The notes: a model not told the origin generated them from the letters alone. A stretch of 64,000 nt of DNA from Mucilaginibacter arboris (GCF_009754915.1 NZ_WPIK01000008.1:124001-188000); one strand, 5' to 3'. Positions 51,722 to 62,151 are shown, counted from the first letter of the stretch. Numbers and translations are program-made.

Positions 51722-52655
51722 GGTTTAGTTTTACTAAGTTAGAAGAACGTACAATATAATTAGGACGCTGTTTGGCTTGCATAAACAATTTACCCAAATA
51801 CAAGCCGATAATGCCTAAAACCATCAGTTGTACACCGCCAAAAAATACAACTGTAGCTAATAAAGAAGCCCAGCCGGAAACCACATGACCTGAAAAATAA
51901 CTGATTAAAATATACGGAATATACAAAATGGCAGCCATAGCAAAAAACAACCCGATGCCAATAGCAATATTTAAAGGCCTGACACTGAATGCTGTTACAC
52001 CTTCAACAGCAAAATGGACCATGCGTTTAAAGGTGTATTTACTTTTACCGGAAAAACGAGGGTCGCAAACATAATTGATAGCAAACTGACGAAAGCCCAG
52101 CCAACGGATCAACCCGCGCATAAATAAGCCATTTTCCGGCATTTGGGCAAGTACATTTACCACTTTGCGGTCAATTAAACGAAAATCAGCCATGCCCTTT
52201 TCCAGCTTTGTATCTGATATGGAATTGATGATACGGTAATAAATATCAGAAGTTTTACGCTTAAAAAAAGTAGCTTCATCAGCATATTCCCGTGTGGTAT
52301 AAACCACATCGTAACCTTCTTCCCACTTTTCCAAAAACTGAGGGATCAGTTCTGGAGGATGTTGCAAATCGCTGTCCATGCATATTACACAATCGCCGGA
52401 AGCATGGTCATAACCGGCTTTTAAAGCATTTTGATGACCAAAATTGCGGGAAAGTTCTAAGTAAAAAAAATGATTGCCAATGCTGGAAAGTTTTTTTAGT
52501 TTATTTAAAGTATGATCTGAACTGCCATCATCTACAAAAATCACTTCAAACTGATAAGGTAGGTTTTCAAAAACAGAAATCAGGCGCATGGCCAGCGTTT
52601 CAACATTTCCTTCCTCATTAAAAGAAGGGACTACGATAGAAACTAATCTCTTCAT
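51702..52655 (-). CDS. GT2 family glycosyltransferase (GtrB/DPM1-like)
   Basis: The 317-residue protein transfers a sugar to a polyprenyl phosphate. It begins LVSIVVPSFNEEGNVE, followed by VIFVDDGSSDHTL near residue 38 and CVICMDSDLQHPPELIP (DxD) near 90. Two C-terminal membrane helices (residues about 235-290) are typical of GtrB-type flippase partners. It is embedded between the deacetylase and the GT87-like membrane protein with overlaps on both sides. No core repeat occurs in it. Confidence 0.92.
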   Translation of the reverse strand: MKRLVSIVVPSFNEEGNVETLAMRLISVFENLPYQFEVIFVDDGSSDHTLNKLKKLSSIGNHFFYLELSRNFGHQNALKAGYDHASGDCVICMDSDLQHPPELIPQFLEKWEEGYDVVYTTREYADEATFFKRKTSDIYYRIINSISDTKLEKGMADFRLIDRKVVNVLAQMPENGLFMRGLIRWLGFRQFAINYVCDPRFSGKSKYTFKRMVHFAVEGVTAFSVRPLNIAIGIGLFFAMAAILYIPYILISYFSGHVVSGWASLLATVVFFGGVQLMVLGIIGLYLGKLFMQAKQRPNYIVRSSNLVKLNHDPVKL

Positions 52656-53824
52656 ACTGCTAATTCTGTTTTTTCTGTTTGATCTTTCATGTTTCTTGTC
52701 CAGGTTTCATAAATAACAGTTAACCAAACCAATAAACAGGGCAACGCTTTTAGGGAATATTTTACGATATATTCGTTTTTTATGCTTTTCGGAAAAATAT
52801 CAGAAGGTGATAAACTGGTTAGGATAAATGCAAAAACCAATAAAGCAATCTGCAAAGGTGTTACAGGTTTTGGCAAATTAACAAACCAAATAGCAACACC
52901 TGCAAAAGCAATTATGTAAGTCGGAGATTCGGAACCGGAACTAAATAAAACCGTGAATAACAGTGTAGAACTTAGGATAAGTAACTGGTATGGCAGTTCG
53001 TTATATTTTTTAATGAAAAGATAAGAAGAGCCAAAAACAGCTAAAGCAGGAAGCAGAACAATGCCGTCAGAAATTTTAGGCAGATGAAATATACGGCGTA
53101 TTAAGCCCATTACAGAAATATCCTGCATAACTGATGCTGCGTTTTCGGCATCTTTTTCTATAAGCACTTTTAGCCAATCACGATAAGTTTGAATAATGAA
53201 AGCAGGTGAAGACAGGAGCATTGGCAAAACGAAAAATGCCACCGACCAGAAAATTAAACTCAAAATCAGTTTTAATTTATGATCTGAAAAAAAGAAAAAG
53301 GCAAGCCCGACAATGCCATAAAGTTTAATAAACGTTCCTAAAATAATCAGGCAGGCCGCCCAGAAATCTTTTTTCTGCCTGATCAGAATAAAGCTTAACA
53401 AAATAATAGCAGCCATACATGGATTAAACTGCACGCTAAAAGAAGCAGTCATTAACTCGTGGGCGCAAAGCAATAAGATGATAATTTTATGTTGATTAAC
53501 TAAAGGAAGATGATTAATAGCTACAAATAATATATAAGCATTAAACATCACCCATAACACTACAGCAACCGGATCTGGAAGCCAGACAAATGGCGCAATA
53601 AATAAGGCGAAAAGAGGGCCGTAATGGTTTACATCTAAAAAATGTTCTGGTTGTGGCAGATATAAATTATGCTGATGGATTACATTAAAAAAGGTAAATT
53701 TATAAATGAGGTAATTATTATAATGGTGGCTGAATGCCTGTTTTATTACTGCAAAAAAACTTAAGCCGAACCACAAAAACAGGGCGGTTTTTTTTTGTAA
53801 AAGGAAGTTTAACACAGAGGGCAT
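52652..53824 (-). CDS. GT87-like (DUF2029) membrane glycosyltransferase
   Basis: The 390-residue polytopic protein has about ten hydrophobic segments. The DUF2029 features are the periplasmic loop near residue 65 (DVNHYGPLFALFIAPF), VQFNPCMAAIIL near 130, and LIILGTFIKLYGIVGL near 155. Members are polyprenyl-phosphomannose-type glycosyltransferases facing the periplasm. Together with the GtrB-like enzyme and the deacetylase it probably decorates a cell-surface glycan or glycolipid. It is the first gene of the three-gene overlapping operon. Confidence 0.85.
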   Translation of the reverse strand: MPSVLNFLLQKKTALFLWFGLSFFAVIKQAFSHHYNNYLIYKFTFFNVIHQHNLYLPQPEHFLDVNHYGPLFALFIAPFVWLPDPVAVVLWVMFNAYILFVAINHLPLVNQHKIIILLLCAHELMTASFSVQFNPCMAAIILLSFILIRQKKDFWAACLIILGTFIKLYGIVGLAFFFFSDHKLKLILSLIFWSVAFFVLPMLLSSPAFIIQTYRDWLKVLIEKDAENAASVMQDISVMGLIRRIFHLPKISDGIVLLPALAVFGSSYLFIKKYNELPYQLLILSSTLLFTVLFSSGSESPTYIIAFAGVAIWFVNLPKPVTPLQIALLVFAFILTSLSPSDIFPKSIKNEYIVKYSLKALPCLLVWLTVIYETWTRNMKDQTEKTELAV

Positions 53825-53902
53825 GTATTGCTATAAGTAATGCTATTGTTACAAACATAAAAAAAATGTTGAACATTTTAACGCTTAGCCTATAGCCAAG
53901 GC

Positions 53903-53938
53903 TAAAAAAAAGAAGGCCCTGACCAGGGGCCCTCTTTT
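53903..53938 (-). terminator. Intrinsic terminator after hom
   Basis: On the minus strand AAGAGGGCCC pairs with GGGCCTTCTT (one G:U), followed by a run of eight Ts. It ends the methionine operon before the glycan operon begins. Confidence 0.88.
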
Positions 53939-53996
53939 AAACTGATAAAAGAAATCTACTACAAAACTTGTATCAGCGCTTTTAATGCAATGTTAT

Positions 53997-55196
53997 TTAC
54001 CTGGAAGAAACCCTCGGGTTATTAACTGCTATAAAAGCTTTGTTTTGAGATATACGATGCTGGTTAACAATCAGATTTTTTAATTTGATTGTTCCTGTAA
54101 TAAATTTAAAACGGTCTGAATAAAATCTTTCGGCAACATGTTCAAAGTTCAATTCCTTAATGAGATCTTCATTATGGTAACGCATGTAAATGTCTAATTC
54201 AATATCATTGGTAAATTGTAAACCATCTGTTGCTGCTGCTTTTTTATATTCATAATGATAATCGTAACGCAAGGCCGTAATATCGGAAAGCACGGCCGAA
54301 CCAGTAGGATGTCCACCTGCACCTTTGCCAAAAAAGAATTGCTGATCTGCAAAAGCAGCCTGGACAATCACCCCGTTATATTCGTAATCAACATTATAAA
54401 GCAACTCTTTTTTATCAATGAAACGGGGAAGTACATACAGGGCAACCTGTTGGTTATTTAACTTTTTTGCATAAGGTACAAGCTTGATTTTCAATTCCTT
54501 CTCTTTAGCATATTGAATATCTTGTACAGATAAGTTTTCGATGCCCAAATTAAAAACTTCTTCCGGTTTTACCACAATTCCATACGCATGATATGCTGCA
54601 ATCACTAATTTGAATTTGGCATCAAAACCACCAACATCCATCGTTGGGTCTGTTTCTGCAAAACCTAATTCCTGCGCCTGTTTTAAAGCGGTAGGATAAT
54701 CCAGGCCATCGTTAAACCCTTTGGAAAGGATGTAGTTGGATGAACCATTAAAAATACCGTAAATAGAATGCAGCAACTCATTGTCATAATATTCTTCCAG
54801 GTTACGTATAATCGGAATACTTCCGCAAACCGCGCCTTCGTAAAGCAAGGAAGTACCGTACTGATGCTGCAGGTCGATCAGTTCTGATAAGTGCAGGGCA
54901 ATCATTTTTTTACTGGCCGAAACCACATTTTTTCCGGCCTTGAGGGCAGCAGAAACGATCTCAAAAGCTGCTTCCGTATCGTTAATTAACTCTACTACTG
55001 TATTAATTTCGGGGTTTTGAAGAATGCTGTTTTTATCGGTAGAAAAAAGTTCTTGCGGTAACGAACGTTTTTTATTCGGATTTTTAATTACAAAACGAAC
55101 AATTTCCAGGTTAAGGTTTTTGGTTTTGATAATATCATATAATCCCTGGCCAACTACACCAAAGCCAAACAGGCCAATATTTATTTTTTTACTCAT
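53997..55196 (-). CDS. hom: Homoserine dehydrogenase
   Basis: The 399-residue monofunctional enzyme reduces aspartate semialdehyde to homoserine. It begins INIGLFGFGVVGQGLYDII (Rossmann), continues with VSASKKMIALHL near residue 92 and YEGAVCGSIPIIRNLEEY near 118, and has the catalytic block GIFNGSSNYILS near 145 with ETDPTMDVGGFDAKFKL near 180. The C-terminal ACT domain is reduced. It is the third gene of the metY-metX-hom unit, five bases after metX. A core repeat at 55024-55034 is read DKNSIL. Confidence 0.93.
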   Translation of the reverse strand: MSKKINIGLFGFGVVGQGLYDIIKTKNLNLEIVRFVIKNPNKKRSLPQELFSTDKNSILQNPEINTVVELINDTEAAFEIVSAALKAGKNVVSASKKMIALHLSELIDLQHQYGTSLLYEGAVCGSIPIIRNLEEYYDNELLHSIYGIFNGSSNYILSKGFNDGLDYPTALKQAQELGFAETDPTMDVGGFDAKFKLVIAAYHAYGIVVKPEEVFNLGIENLSVQDIQYAKEKELKIKLVPYAKKLNNQQVALYVLPRFIDKKELLYNVDYEYNGVIVQAAFADQQFFFGKGAGGHPTGSAVLSDITALRYDYHYEYKKAAATDGLQFTNDIELDIYMRYHNEDLIKELNFEHVAERFYSDRFKFITGTIKLKNLIVNQHRISQNKAFIAVNNPRVSSR

Positions 55197-55200
55197 GTTA

Positions 55201-56256
55201 TCAAGCCGTACGAAATGGCGTAGTCAATTTTTCTGTAACTTGTTGTATTAAAAAAGATTTAATAATCTTACTTAAAGCTTCTGTTTCTATTAAAAAGCCA
55301 TCATGGCCAAAAAGGGATTCTACCTCAGCAAAAGAAGCATCCGGAATATGCCTCGAAAGAAACCGTTGTTCTTCTGGTGGAAATAAAATATCTGAAGCGA
55401 TAGCAATAATCAGGCTGCGTGCTTTAACCCTGCCTAAAGCATTTTCTAAACTTACGCGGTTTCGAGCTACATTATGGCTGTCCATTGCCTTGGTTAAATA
55501 CCAGTAACTGTAAGCGTTAAAACGGTTAACCAATTTTTGGCCCTGGTAATTCTGATAGGATGCGGCATTGAAAGACCCTTTTTTCTGCAGATCATCTTCT
55601 GATTGTGTTACAGCATAAGTTTTATAACTACGGTAGGATAGCAATGCCAAACTCCGTGCTGCTTTTAGCCCTGCATTTCCGCCGTTTGGCTGACTTTTAT
55701 AAAATGTAGGGTCCGCAGTTAAACACAAACGCTGCGATTCATTAAACGCAATTCCCCAGGGAGAATGCCTGGCATTGCTGGCCAGAATAATTAACTGGTT
55801 TATTTTTTCCGGTTCAGAAACAGCCCATTCTAAAGCTTGTTGTCCGCCCAATGATCCGCCTATCAGTACATCTATCTGATCAATTTTTAAATGTGCAGCA
55901 AGCAGTTGATGGGCCTTAACCATATCACGAATAGTAATTTCCGGAAAAGAAAGATAGTATGGTTCGTCATTTTTAGCGTCAATGCTTAATGGGTTGGTTG
56001 TTCCATAAGCAGAACCTACAATATTTGCGCAAATAATAAAATGCTCTTCCGGGTTAAATATCGCTTTTTCTCCAAATAAACCCGGCCACCAATCTATAAC
56101 ATCCGAATTTGCTGTGAGGGCATGACAAACCCATACAATATTATTTTTATATGTACTCCGGTTTCCAAAAGTATGATAAGCAATTTCTAAAGCAGGCAGC
56201 TTTTTACCGGATTCCAGATAAAACAAATCAGTATGAATAAATTTTTTTAAGCTCAT
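55201..56256 (-). CDS. metX: Homoserine O-acetyltransferase
   Basis: I chose ATG 56256 (MSLKKFIHTDLFYLESG); a GTG lies four codons upstream. The 351-residue alpha/beta hydrolase activates homoserine with acetyl-CoA for methionine synthesis. It shows YHTFGNRSTYKNNIVWVCHALT near residue 26, the nucleophile region IGGSLGGQQALEWAVSEP near 138, and the catalytic Asp and His regions ASDILFPPEEQ and FGHDGFLIE near the end. It lies between metY and hom. A core repeat at 55330-55340 is read DASFAE. Confidence 0.94.
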   Translation of the reverse strand: MSLKKFIHTDLFYLESGKKLPALEIAYHTFGNRSTYKNNIVWVCHALTANSDVIDWWPGLFGEKAIFNPEEHFIICANIVGSAYGTTNPLSIDAKNDEPYYLSFPEITIRDMVKAHQLLAAHLKIDQIDVLIGGSLGGQQALEWAVSEPEKINQLIILASNARHSPWGIAFNESQRLCLTADPTFYKSQPNGGNAGLKAARSLALLSYRSYKTYAVTQSEDDLQKKGSFNAASYQNYQGQKLVNRFNAYSYWYLTKAMDSHNVARNRVSLENALGRVKARSLIIAIASDILFPPEEQRFLSRHIPDASFAEVESLFGHDGFLIETEALSKIIKSFLIQQVTEKLTTPFRTA

Positions 56257-56334
56257 CAGCAAGACCACATCGGCTTTAACAAATAGAAAAAATAAAGATC
56301 AGCAGTAGCCATAGAAACTGCTGATCTGAAAGCT

Positions 56335-57681
<1,347 letters not shown>

Positions 57682-57879
57682 TTAATGATGAATAAATAGC
57701 TGCTAAATTAGCTGTAATTAAATGTTGTTGAAGTAGTATATAGGTTGCTTTAACAACACCTATACATACAAAAAACATCAGCGCAAAAACCAATTTGGTT
57801 ATTTATAAGATTACTTTGAAAAGGGGAACAAAAGCTTTTTTTATACATATTATTAAAAATTTATATTTCCCGGGGTTAT

Positions 57880-57975
57880 TTTCCGGGCCAGGAATTGGCA
57901 CCTTCTCCAATAAAGGAGGGTTGCCAGTGGGTTTCAGAGCCTGATCTCTCGCCACTTCTTTATAAACCAAAGCCT
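57880..57975 (-). ncRNA. SAM-I (S-box) riboswitch
   Basis: Read on the minus strand, the segment contains GTGGCGAGAGATCAGGCTC, then TGAAACCCAC, TGGCAACC, a hairpin CTCCTTTATTGGAG and GGTGCCAATTCC. The ordered GGCAACC and GGTGCcAATTCC boxes are the S-box core. It lies upstream of metY-metX-hom, the expected target. A short CCCGG...CCGGG stem follows; the expression platform is not obvious. Confidence 0.87.
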
Positions 57976-58018
57976 GTAAAAGGTTTGATTAAGCAGGTAT
58001 CGCTACCAAATAATGTTT

Positions 58019-58051
58019 CAAATATAGGAGCAGAAAAGTAATTTTTCCAAA
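58019..58051 (-). promoter_or_regulatory. Promoter of the met operon
   Basis: On the minus strand TTTG (58051-58048), 21 bases, then TATATTTG (58026-58019) is a very good Bacteroidota promoter. It lies just upstream of the riboswitch, giving a leader of about 350 bases. Confidence 0.75.
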
Positions 58052-58063
58052 TTTTATTCCTTT

Positions 58064-59191
58064 TTAGTTTGATATTGGTTGAAGTGCAGCTGCTAAATCC
58101 TCTATCAAATCATCTGCGTTTTCTAATCCAACAGATACACGCAGCAGGTTCTGGGGCGTTTTGCTATCAGGTCCTTCTACTGAAGCACGGTGTTCAATTA
58201 AGCTTTCCACGCCACCTAAACTGGTTGCCTGCGTAAAAATTTTCACCTGGTTTACTACATCCCGCGTTGTTTGTGCATTACCTTTTACCAGAAATGACAG
58301 CATTCCGCCACCGGCAAACATTTGCTTTTTTACAATTTCGTGTTGAGGATGAGAGGCAAACCCAGGATAAAAAACCCGCTCAACCATTGGATGGCTTTCC
58401 AGAAAAGCAGCCAGTTTTGTTGCATTTTCTACATGTCCTTTCATGCGGTACGGAAGCGTTTTAATCCCTCTAACTGTCATATAACAATCAAAAGGAGAGG
58501 GGATTGCACCGCCCATTTCTTGTATTTGTTTTAGTTTTAACCACCATTCGTCGGCTTCACGGGCAATTAATGCCCCACCTAAAACATCGCTGTGCCCGCC
58601 CAGGTATTTTGTTGTAGAGTGCATAACCAGATCTGCGCCTAAATCCAGCGGCCTTTGTAAAATTGGTGTGGCAAAGGTATTATCGCATACTGTTTTTACC
58701 GATGTTTTTTTGGCAATGGCTACAATAGCTGTTAGATCAGTTATTTTTAAAAGCGGATTGGATGGTGTTTCTATCCAGATCAGTTTTGTATTTGGTTTGA
58801 TGCTTGCTGCAACAAGATCTAAATTACCCAGATCAATAAAATCAAATTCTAATGTCTTATTAAAAACCTGCTTTAACTGATTGCGCAAACCATGGTACAT
58901 ATCATCCGGACAAATAAGATGGCTGCCGGGTTCAAGCGATTGGAAAACAGTCATCCCGGCTGCATTGCCTGCTGAAAAAGCAGCAGCGGCAGCCCCATTT
59001 TCTAATTTTGCCAGAACATTTTCCAGTGAGTTCCTGTTCGGGTTATTGCTTCTGCTATAAATATATCCCGAAGGATAAGAACCATCTTCAGCCCGTTCAA
59101 AAGTTGTAGATAAAGTAATTGGCTGGATTACAGCTTTGTTTCCCTCATCAATCTGGTTACCTGCGTGGATGGCAATGGTTTCGATCTTCAT
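58064..59191 (-). CDS. Cystathionine gamma-synthase/lyase-type PLP enzyme
   Basis: The 375-residue Cys/Met metabolism PLP enzyme begins IETIAIHAGNQIDEGNKAVI. YIYSRSNNPNRNSLENVLAKLENG lies near residue 43, ETPSNPLLKITDL near 142, and the PLP-lysine block VMHSTTKYLGGHSDVLGG near 190. The C-terminal LGGVESLIEHRASVEG is typical. It could make cystathionine or cleave it; the sequence alone does not decide. It lies upstream of the riboswitch promoter and so is not under it. Core repeats lie inside (58687-58697) and over its start codon (59190-59200). Confidence 0.93.
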   Translation of the reverse strand: MKIETIAIHAGNQIDEGNKAVIQPITLSTTFERAEDGSYPSGYIYSRSNNPNRNSLENVLAKLENGAAAAAFSAGNAAGMTVFQSLEPGSHLICPDDMYHGLRNQLKQVFNKTLEFDFIDLGNLDLVAASIKPNTKLIWIETPSNPLLKITDLTAIVAIAKKTSVKTVCDNTFATPILQRPLDLGADLVMHSTTKYLGGHSDVLGGALIAREADEWWLKLKQIQEMGGAIPSPFDCYMTVRGIKTLPYRMKGHVENATKLAAFLESHPMVERVFYPGFASHPQHEIVKKQMFAGGGMLSFLVKGNAQTTRDVVNQVKIFTQATSLGGVESLIEHRASVEGPDSKTPQNLLRVSVGLENADDLIEDLAAALQPISN

Positions 59192-59200
59192 GCTTCTTTT
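59190..59200 (-). repeat. Dispersed core repeat overlapping a start codon
   Basis: Exact ATGCTTCTTTT on the + strand, followed by ATCACCTAAAAAAC. Its first two bases overlap the minus-strand ATG at 59191-59189. Confidence 0.95.
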
Positions 59201-59321
59201 ATCACCTAAAAAACTATAAATGCAAACATGTAAATATTAAAACAAATAGCAGTTAATTTATAAATAATTTGATATGTTTTTTCCATTCCTGTTTCTATCA
59301 ACCTGATGTAAAAACAGGCAT

Positions 59322-59332
59322 AAAAGAAGCAT
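59322..59332 (+). repeat. Dispersed core repeat (GA-C form) upstream of mqnE
   Basis: Exact AAAAGAAGCAT directly preceded by TAAAAACAGGCAT, which looks like a near-copy of the AC form, in the divergent gap before mqnE. Confidence 0.93.
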
Positions 59333-59382
59333 GTTGCAACTTACATTAGTTTTGCATGGCAAACAGTTAATAGTTTTTATAG

Positions 59383-59390
59383 TATTTTTG
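59383..59390 (+). promoter_or_regulatory. -7 promoter element of mqnE
   Basis: TATTTTTG fits TAnnTTTG, 17 bases before the mqnE ATG. The nearest TTTG is 28 bases upstream, longer than ideal. Confidence 0.45.
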
Positions 59391-59407
59391 CAGAAATAAT
59401 TACTGTT

Positions 59408-60595
59408 ATGCCTGATTCTATAGAAGGTTTGTTAAACAACCCGGGGCTTTCTCCACAACATCAACAAATTGCTGCAAAAATTCTTCAAAATGAACGCATT
59501 ACGTTTGAAGAGGGCGTTTTTTTATACGAATATGGCGAGTTGCCTTATCTGGGCATGCTGGCCAATTATATCCGTGAAAAACGGCATGGCGATAAAACTT
59601 TTTTTAATCGTAATTTTCATATTGAACCTACTAATCTTTGTGTTTACGACTGTAAATTCTGTTCTTATTCCCGCTTGTTAAAACAGCGTTCGGAAGGCTG
59701 GGAATATACGATGGACGAAATGTTTGACATCGTTAAAAAATACGATAATCAACCAGTTACAGAAGTTCATATTGTTGGTGGCGTTTTGCCTCAATACGAC
59801 GTTCCGTTTTATGTTGAACTGTTCCAGCGGATTAGAAATCACAGGCCGGATCTCCATATTAAAGCGTTAACACCGGTAGAATATCATTATATCTTCAAAA
59901 AAGCAAAAATAAGTTATGCTGAAGGAATGAAACTGATGATGGAAGCTGGCTTGCAATCTATTCCAGGAGGTGGCGCAGAAATTTTTCATCCGAAAGTACG
60001 TGAACTGATTGCGAAAGATAAATGCACGGCAGACCAATGGCTTGCAATTCATGAAGAATGGCACAAACTGGGCGGAAAATCAAACGCTACAATGCTTTAC
60101 GGACATATTGAGAAGTTCTGGCACAGAGTTGACCACATGGAAAGGTTAAGGCAGTTGCAGGATAAAACTGGTGGTTTTCAGACTTTTATTCCGCTCAAAT
60201 TCCGTAACCAGGACAACCAAATGTCTAACGTTCCTGAATCCACCGTGATTGAAGACCTTCGGAATTATGCTATTGCCCGTATTTACTTAGATAATTTCGA
60301 TCATATTAAAGCTTACTGGGCGATGATCAGCCGGAATACAGCACAACTTTCCTTAAATTTTGGTGTGGATGATATTGACGGAACTTTGGATGACACTACC
60401 AAAATTTATTCTATGGCAGGTGCAGAAGAAAAGCACCCGGGTATGAGTACTAAGGAACTGGTGGAGCTGATTAAACAAGTTGGCCGCGAACCAATTGAAC
60501 GGGATACATTATATAATGTGGTAACCAATTATCAGGATTACCAGTTTGAGGAAGATGTAAAGCCAAAATTTTATAAATTGCCGGTCTTGAATTAA
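59408..60595 (+). CDS. mqnE: Aminofutalosine synthase MqnE (radical SAM)
   Basis: The 395-residue radical SAM enzyme joins 3-enolpyruvyl-benzoate to adenosine in the futalosine route to menaquinone. The 4Fe-4S cluster motif CVYDCKFCSY lies near residues 78-87. TEVHIVGGVLPQYD near 118, GLQSIPGGGAEIF near 181 and PLKFRNQDNQMS near 258 are conserved. It is the first of three plus-strand genes; mqnA follows after a histidine phosphatase gene. MqnC and MqnD are not in the window. Confidence 0.9.
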   Translation: MPDSIEGLLNNPGLSPQHQQIAAKILQNERITFEEGVFLYEYGELPYLGMLANYIREKRHGDKTFFNRNFHIEPTNLCVYDCKFCSYSRLLKQRSEGWEYTMDEMFDIVKKYDNQPVTEVHIVGGVLPQYDVPFYVELFQRIRNHRPDLHIKALTPVEYHYIFKKAKISYAEGMKLMMEAGLQSIPGGGAEIFHPKVRELIAKDKCTADQWLAIHEEWHKLGGKSNATMLYGHIEKFWHRVDHMERLRQLQDKTGGFQTFIPLKFRNQDNQMSNVPESTVIEDLRNYAIARIYLDNFDHIKAYWAMISRNTAQLSLNFGVDDIDGTLDDTTKIYSMAGAEEKHPGMSTKELVELIKQVGREPIERDTLYNVVTNYQDYQFEEDVKPKFYKLPVLN

Positions 60596-60629
60596 GCTAA
60601 GCCGCTTAAACAAAAACCGCTTTCTACAT

Positions 60630-60640
60630 ATACTTCTTTT
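60630..60640 (-). repeat. Dispersed core repeat (GA-T form) just before a start codon
   Basis: Exact ATACTTCTTTT followed by AATGACTAAAAAAAC. It ends one base before the ATG of the histidine phosphatase gene. Confidence 0.95.
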
Positions 60641-60641
60641 A

Positions 60642-61265
60642 ATGACTAAAAAAACACTTTACATCATCCGGCATGGTGAAACCGACCTGAACAAAGCAGG
60701 AATTGTACAAGGCCGTGGCATGAATACTGATTTAAACGATACGGGCCGGAAACAGGGCGAAGCATTTTACAAGGCTTACAAAAACGTTCCTTTCGATAAA
60801 ATTTATACATCTACCTTAAAACGCACCAACCAAACTGTTAAACATTTTATAGATAGTGGTATTCCCTGGCAGCAGTTGGCCGGTTTGGATGAAATGGCTT
60901 GGGGCGATTATGAAGGCAAAGCGGTAAGCGAAGAAACCCGCGGCAGGTTTAAAAAAATTATGCAAAGCTGGAAAGATGGTGACCTGGACGTGCGTTTTGA
61001 GAATGGCGAAAGCCCCAACGAGGTGCAGGAAAGGCAAAAAGAAGCTATGAAAGAAATTATGGGCCATCCGGAAGAAACGACAGTATTAATTTGCATGCAC
61101 GGCAGGGCAATGCGCCTTTTGCTTTGTCTTTTAAATAATCGTCCATTAACCGAGATGGATAATTATCCTCACCGGAACACTACTTTATACCGCGTTAATT
61201 TTGATGGCGAAAAATTCCATATTGAGGATTTTAACAACACCGACCACTTAAAATACTTATTGTAA
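60642..61265 (+). CDS. Histidine phosphatase superfamily protein
   Basis: The 207-residue protein is of the phosphoglycerate mutase-like type. The catalytic RHG lies in LYIIRHGETDLNKAG near residue 10, YTSTLKRTNQTVKHF near 55, WGDYEGKAV near 88, and the second catalytic histidine in ICMHGRAMRLLLCLL near 149. Its physiological substrate is unknown. It sits between mqnE and mqnA on the same strand and is likely cotranscribed, but no menaquinone role is established. Confidence 0.9.
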   Translation: MTKKTLYIIRHGETDLNKAGIVQGRGMNTDLNDTGRKQGEAFYKAYKNVPFDKIYTSTLKRTNQTVKHFIDSGIPWQQLAGLDEMAWGDYEGKAVSEETRGRFKKIMQSWKDGDLDVRFENGESPNEVQERQKEAMKEIMGHPEETTVLICMHGRAMRLLLCLLNNRPLTEMDNYPHRNTTLYRVNFDGEKFHIEDFNNTDHLKYLL

Positions 61266-61353
61266 CACACTGAATTTACCCTTATTATTTTTGAGTGTTA
61301 TTTTATAAATATTATTTATCAGGGCAATTTCTTCTATCATAATTAATTATATT

Positions 61354-62100
61354 TTGACTTCCCGTATTCGCGTTTCCGCAGTTAGTTATACCAATACCAA
61401 GCCCTTTATTTACGGTTTACAACACAACCCAATCCAAAATCAAATAGATTTAAGCTTAGATACTCCTTCAGATTGCGCACAAAAACTAATTGATAATAAG
61501 GTAGATATAGGATTAATACCAGTTGCCGCGATCTTAAACTTGCCATATTGGCAGATTGTTTCTGATTATTGTATCGGAGCCATAGGCGCAGTAAATTCTG
61601 TATTTATTTTTAGTAATTGTCCGATAGAAGAAGCAAATATTATTCAGTTAGACCCAGAGTCCAGGTCATCAAATAACCTGGCAAAAGTGCTGCTGAAAAA
61701 CTATTGGAAAGTTAATCCGCAACAAATTATCAATGCTGCTGATTATGCTAAATCTATCGATATAAAAACAGCATTTGTACAAATTGGCGACCGCACTTTC
61801 GGTAAGAAGAACCAGTTTCCTTACGTTTATGACCTGGCTGAAACCTGGCAAAAATTAACAGGTTTACCTTTTGTGTTTGCAGCCTGGATTGCCAATAAAC
61901 CAATCAATCCGGAATTTATGAAAGCATTTAATACAGCCTTAAAAGCAGGTTTGGATGCAAGGGAAAATGTTCTTGCAGAACTTCCTTCGTATGCCGGTTT
62001 TGATTTGCGCGATTATCTTTATCATAAGTTAGATTTTAATTTAACAGATGATAAAAAGGAAGCTTTAAACCGATTTTTGGAATATATCAAAGAGTTATAG
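61354..62100 (+). CDS. mqnA: Chorismate dehydratase MqnA
   Basis: The start is TTG at 61354 (MTSRIRVSAVSYTNTKPF). The 248-residue protein has the periplasmic-binding-like fold and converts chorismate to 3-enolpyruvyl-benzoate, the first futalosine-route step. AVSYTNTKPFIYGL near residue 8, DIGLIPVAAI near 50, DPESRSSNNLAKVLL near 98 and GDRTFGKKNQFPYVYDLAE near 140 support the assignment. A core repeat at 61764-61774 is read DIKTAF. It ends at a stem-loop shared with the convergent cytochrome gene. Confidence 0.9.
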   Translation: MTSRIRVSAVSYTNTKPFIYGLQHNPIQNQIDLSLDTPSDCAQKLIDNKVDIGLIPVAAILNLPYWQIVSDYCIGAIGAVNSVFIFSNCPIEEANIIQLDPESRSSNNLAKVLLKNYWKVNPQQIINAADYAKSIDIKTAFVQIGDRTFGKKNQFPYVYDLAETWQKLTGLPFVFAAWIANKPINPEFMKAFNTALKAGLDARENVLAELPSYAGFDLRDYLYHKLDFNLTDDKKEALNRFLEYIKEL

Positions 62101-62103
62101 TCT

Positions 62104-62143
62104 GAAAGGATAAAAGTTAATTTTTACCTGCTTTTATCCTTTC
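62104..62143. terminator. Terminator between mqnA and the cytochrome c gene
   Basis: GAAAGGATAAAAG (62104-62116) pairs perfectly with CTTTTATCCTTTC (62131-62143), 13 bp, with T and A tracts. It contains the GATAAAAG half of the core repeat on each arm but not the AAGCAT end. Confidence 0.85.
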
Positions 62144-62151
62144 ATCAGAAA

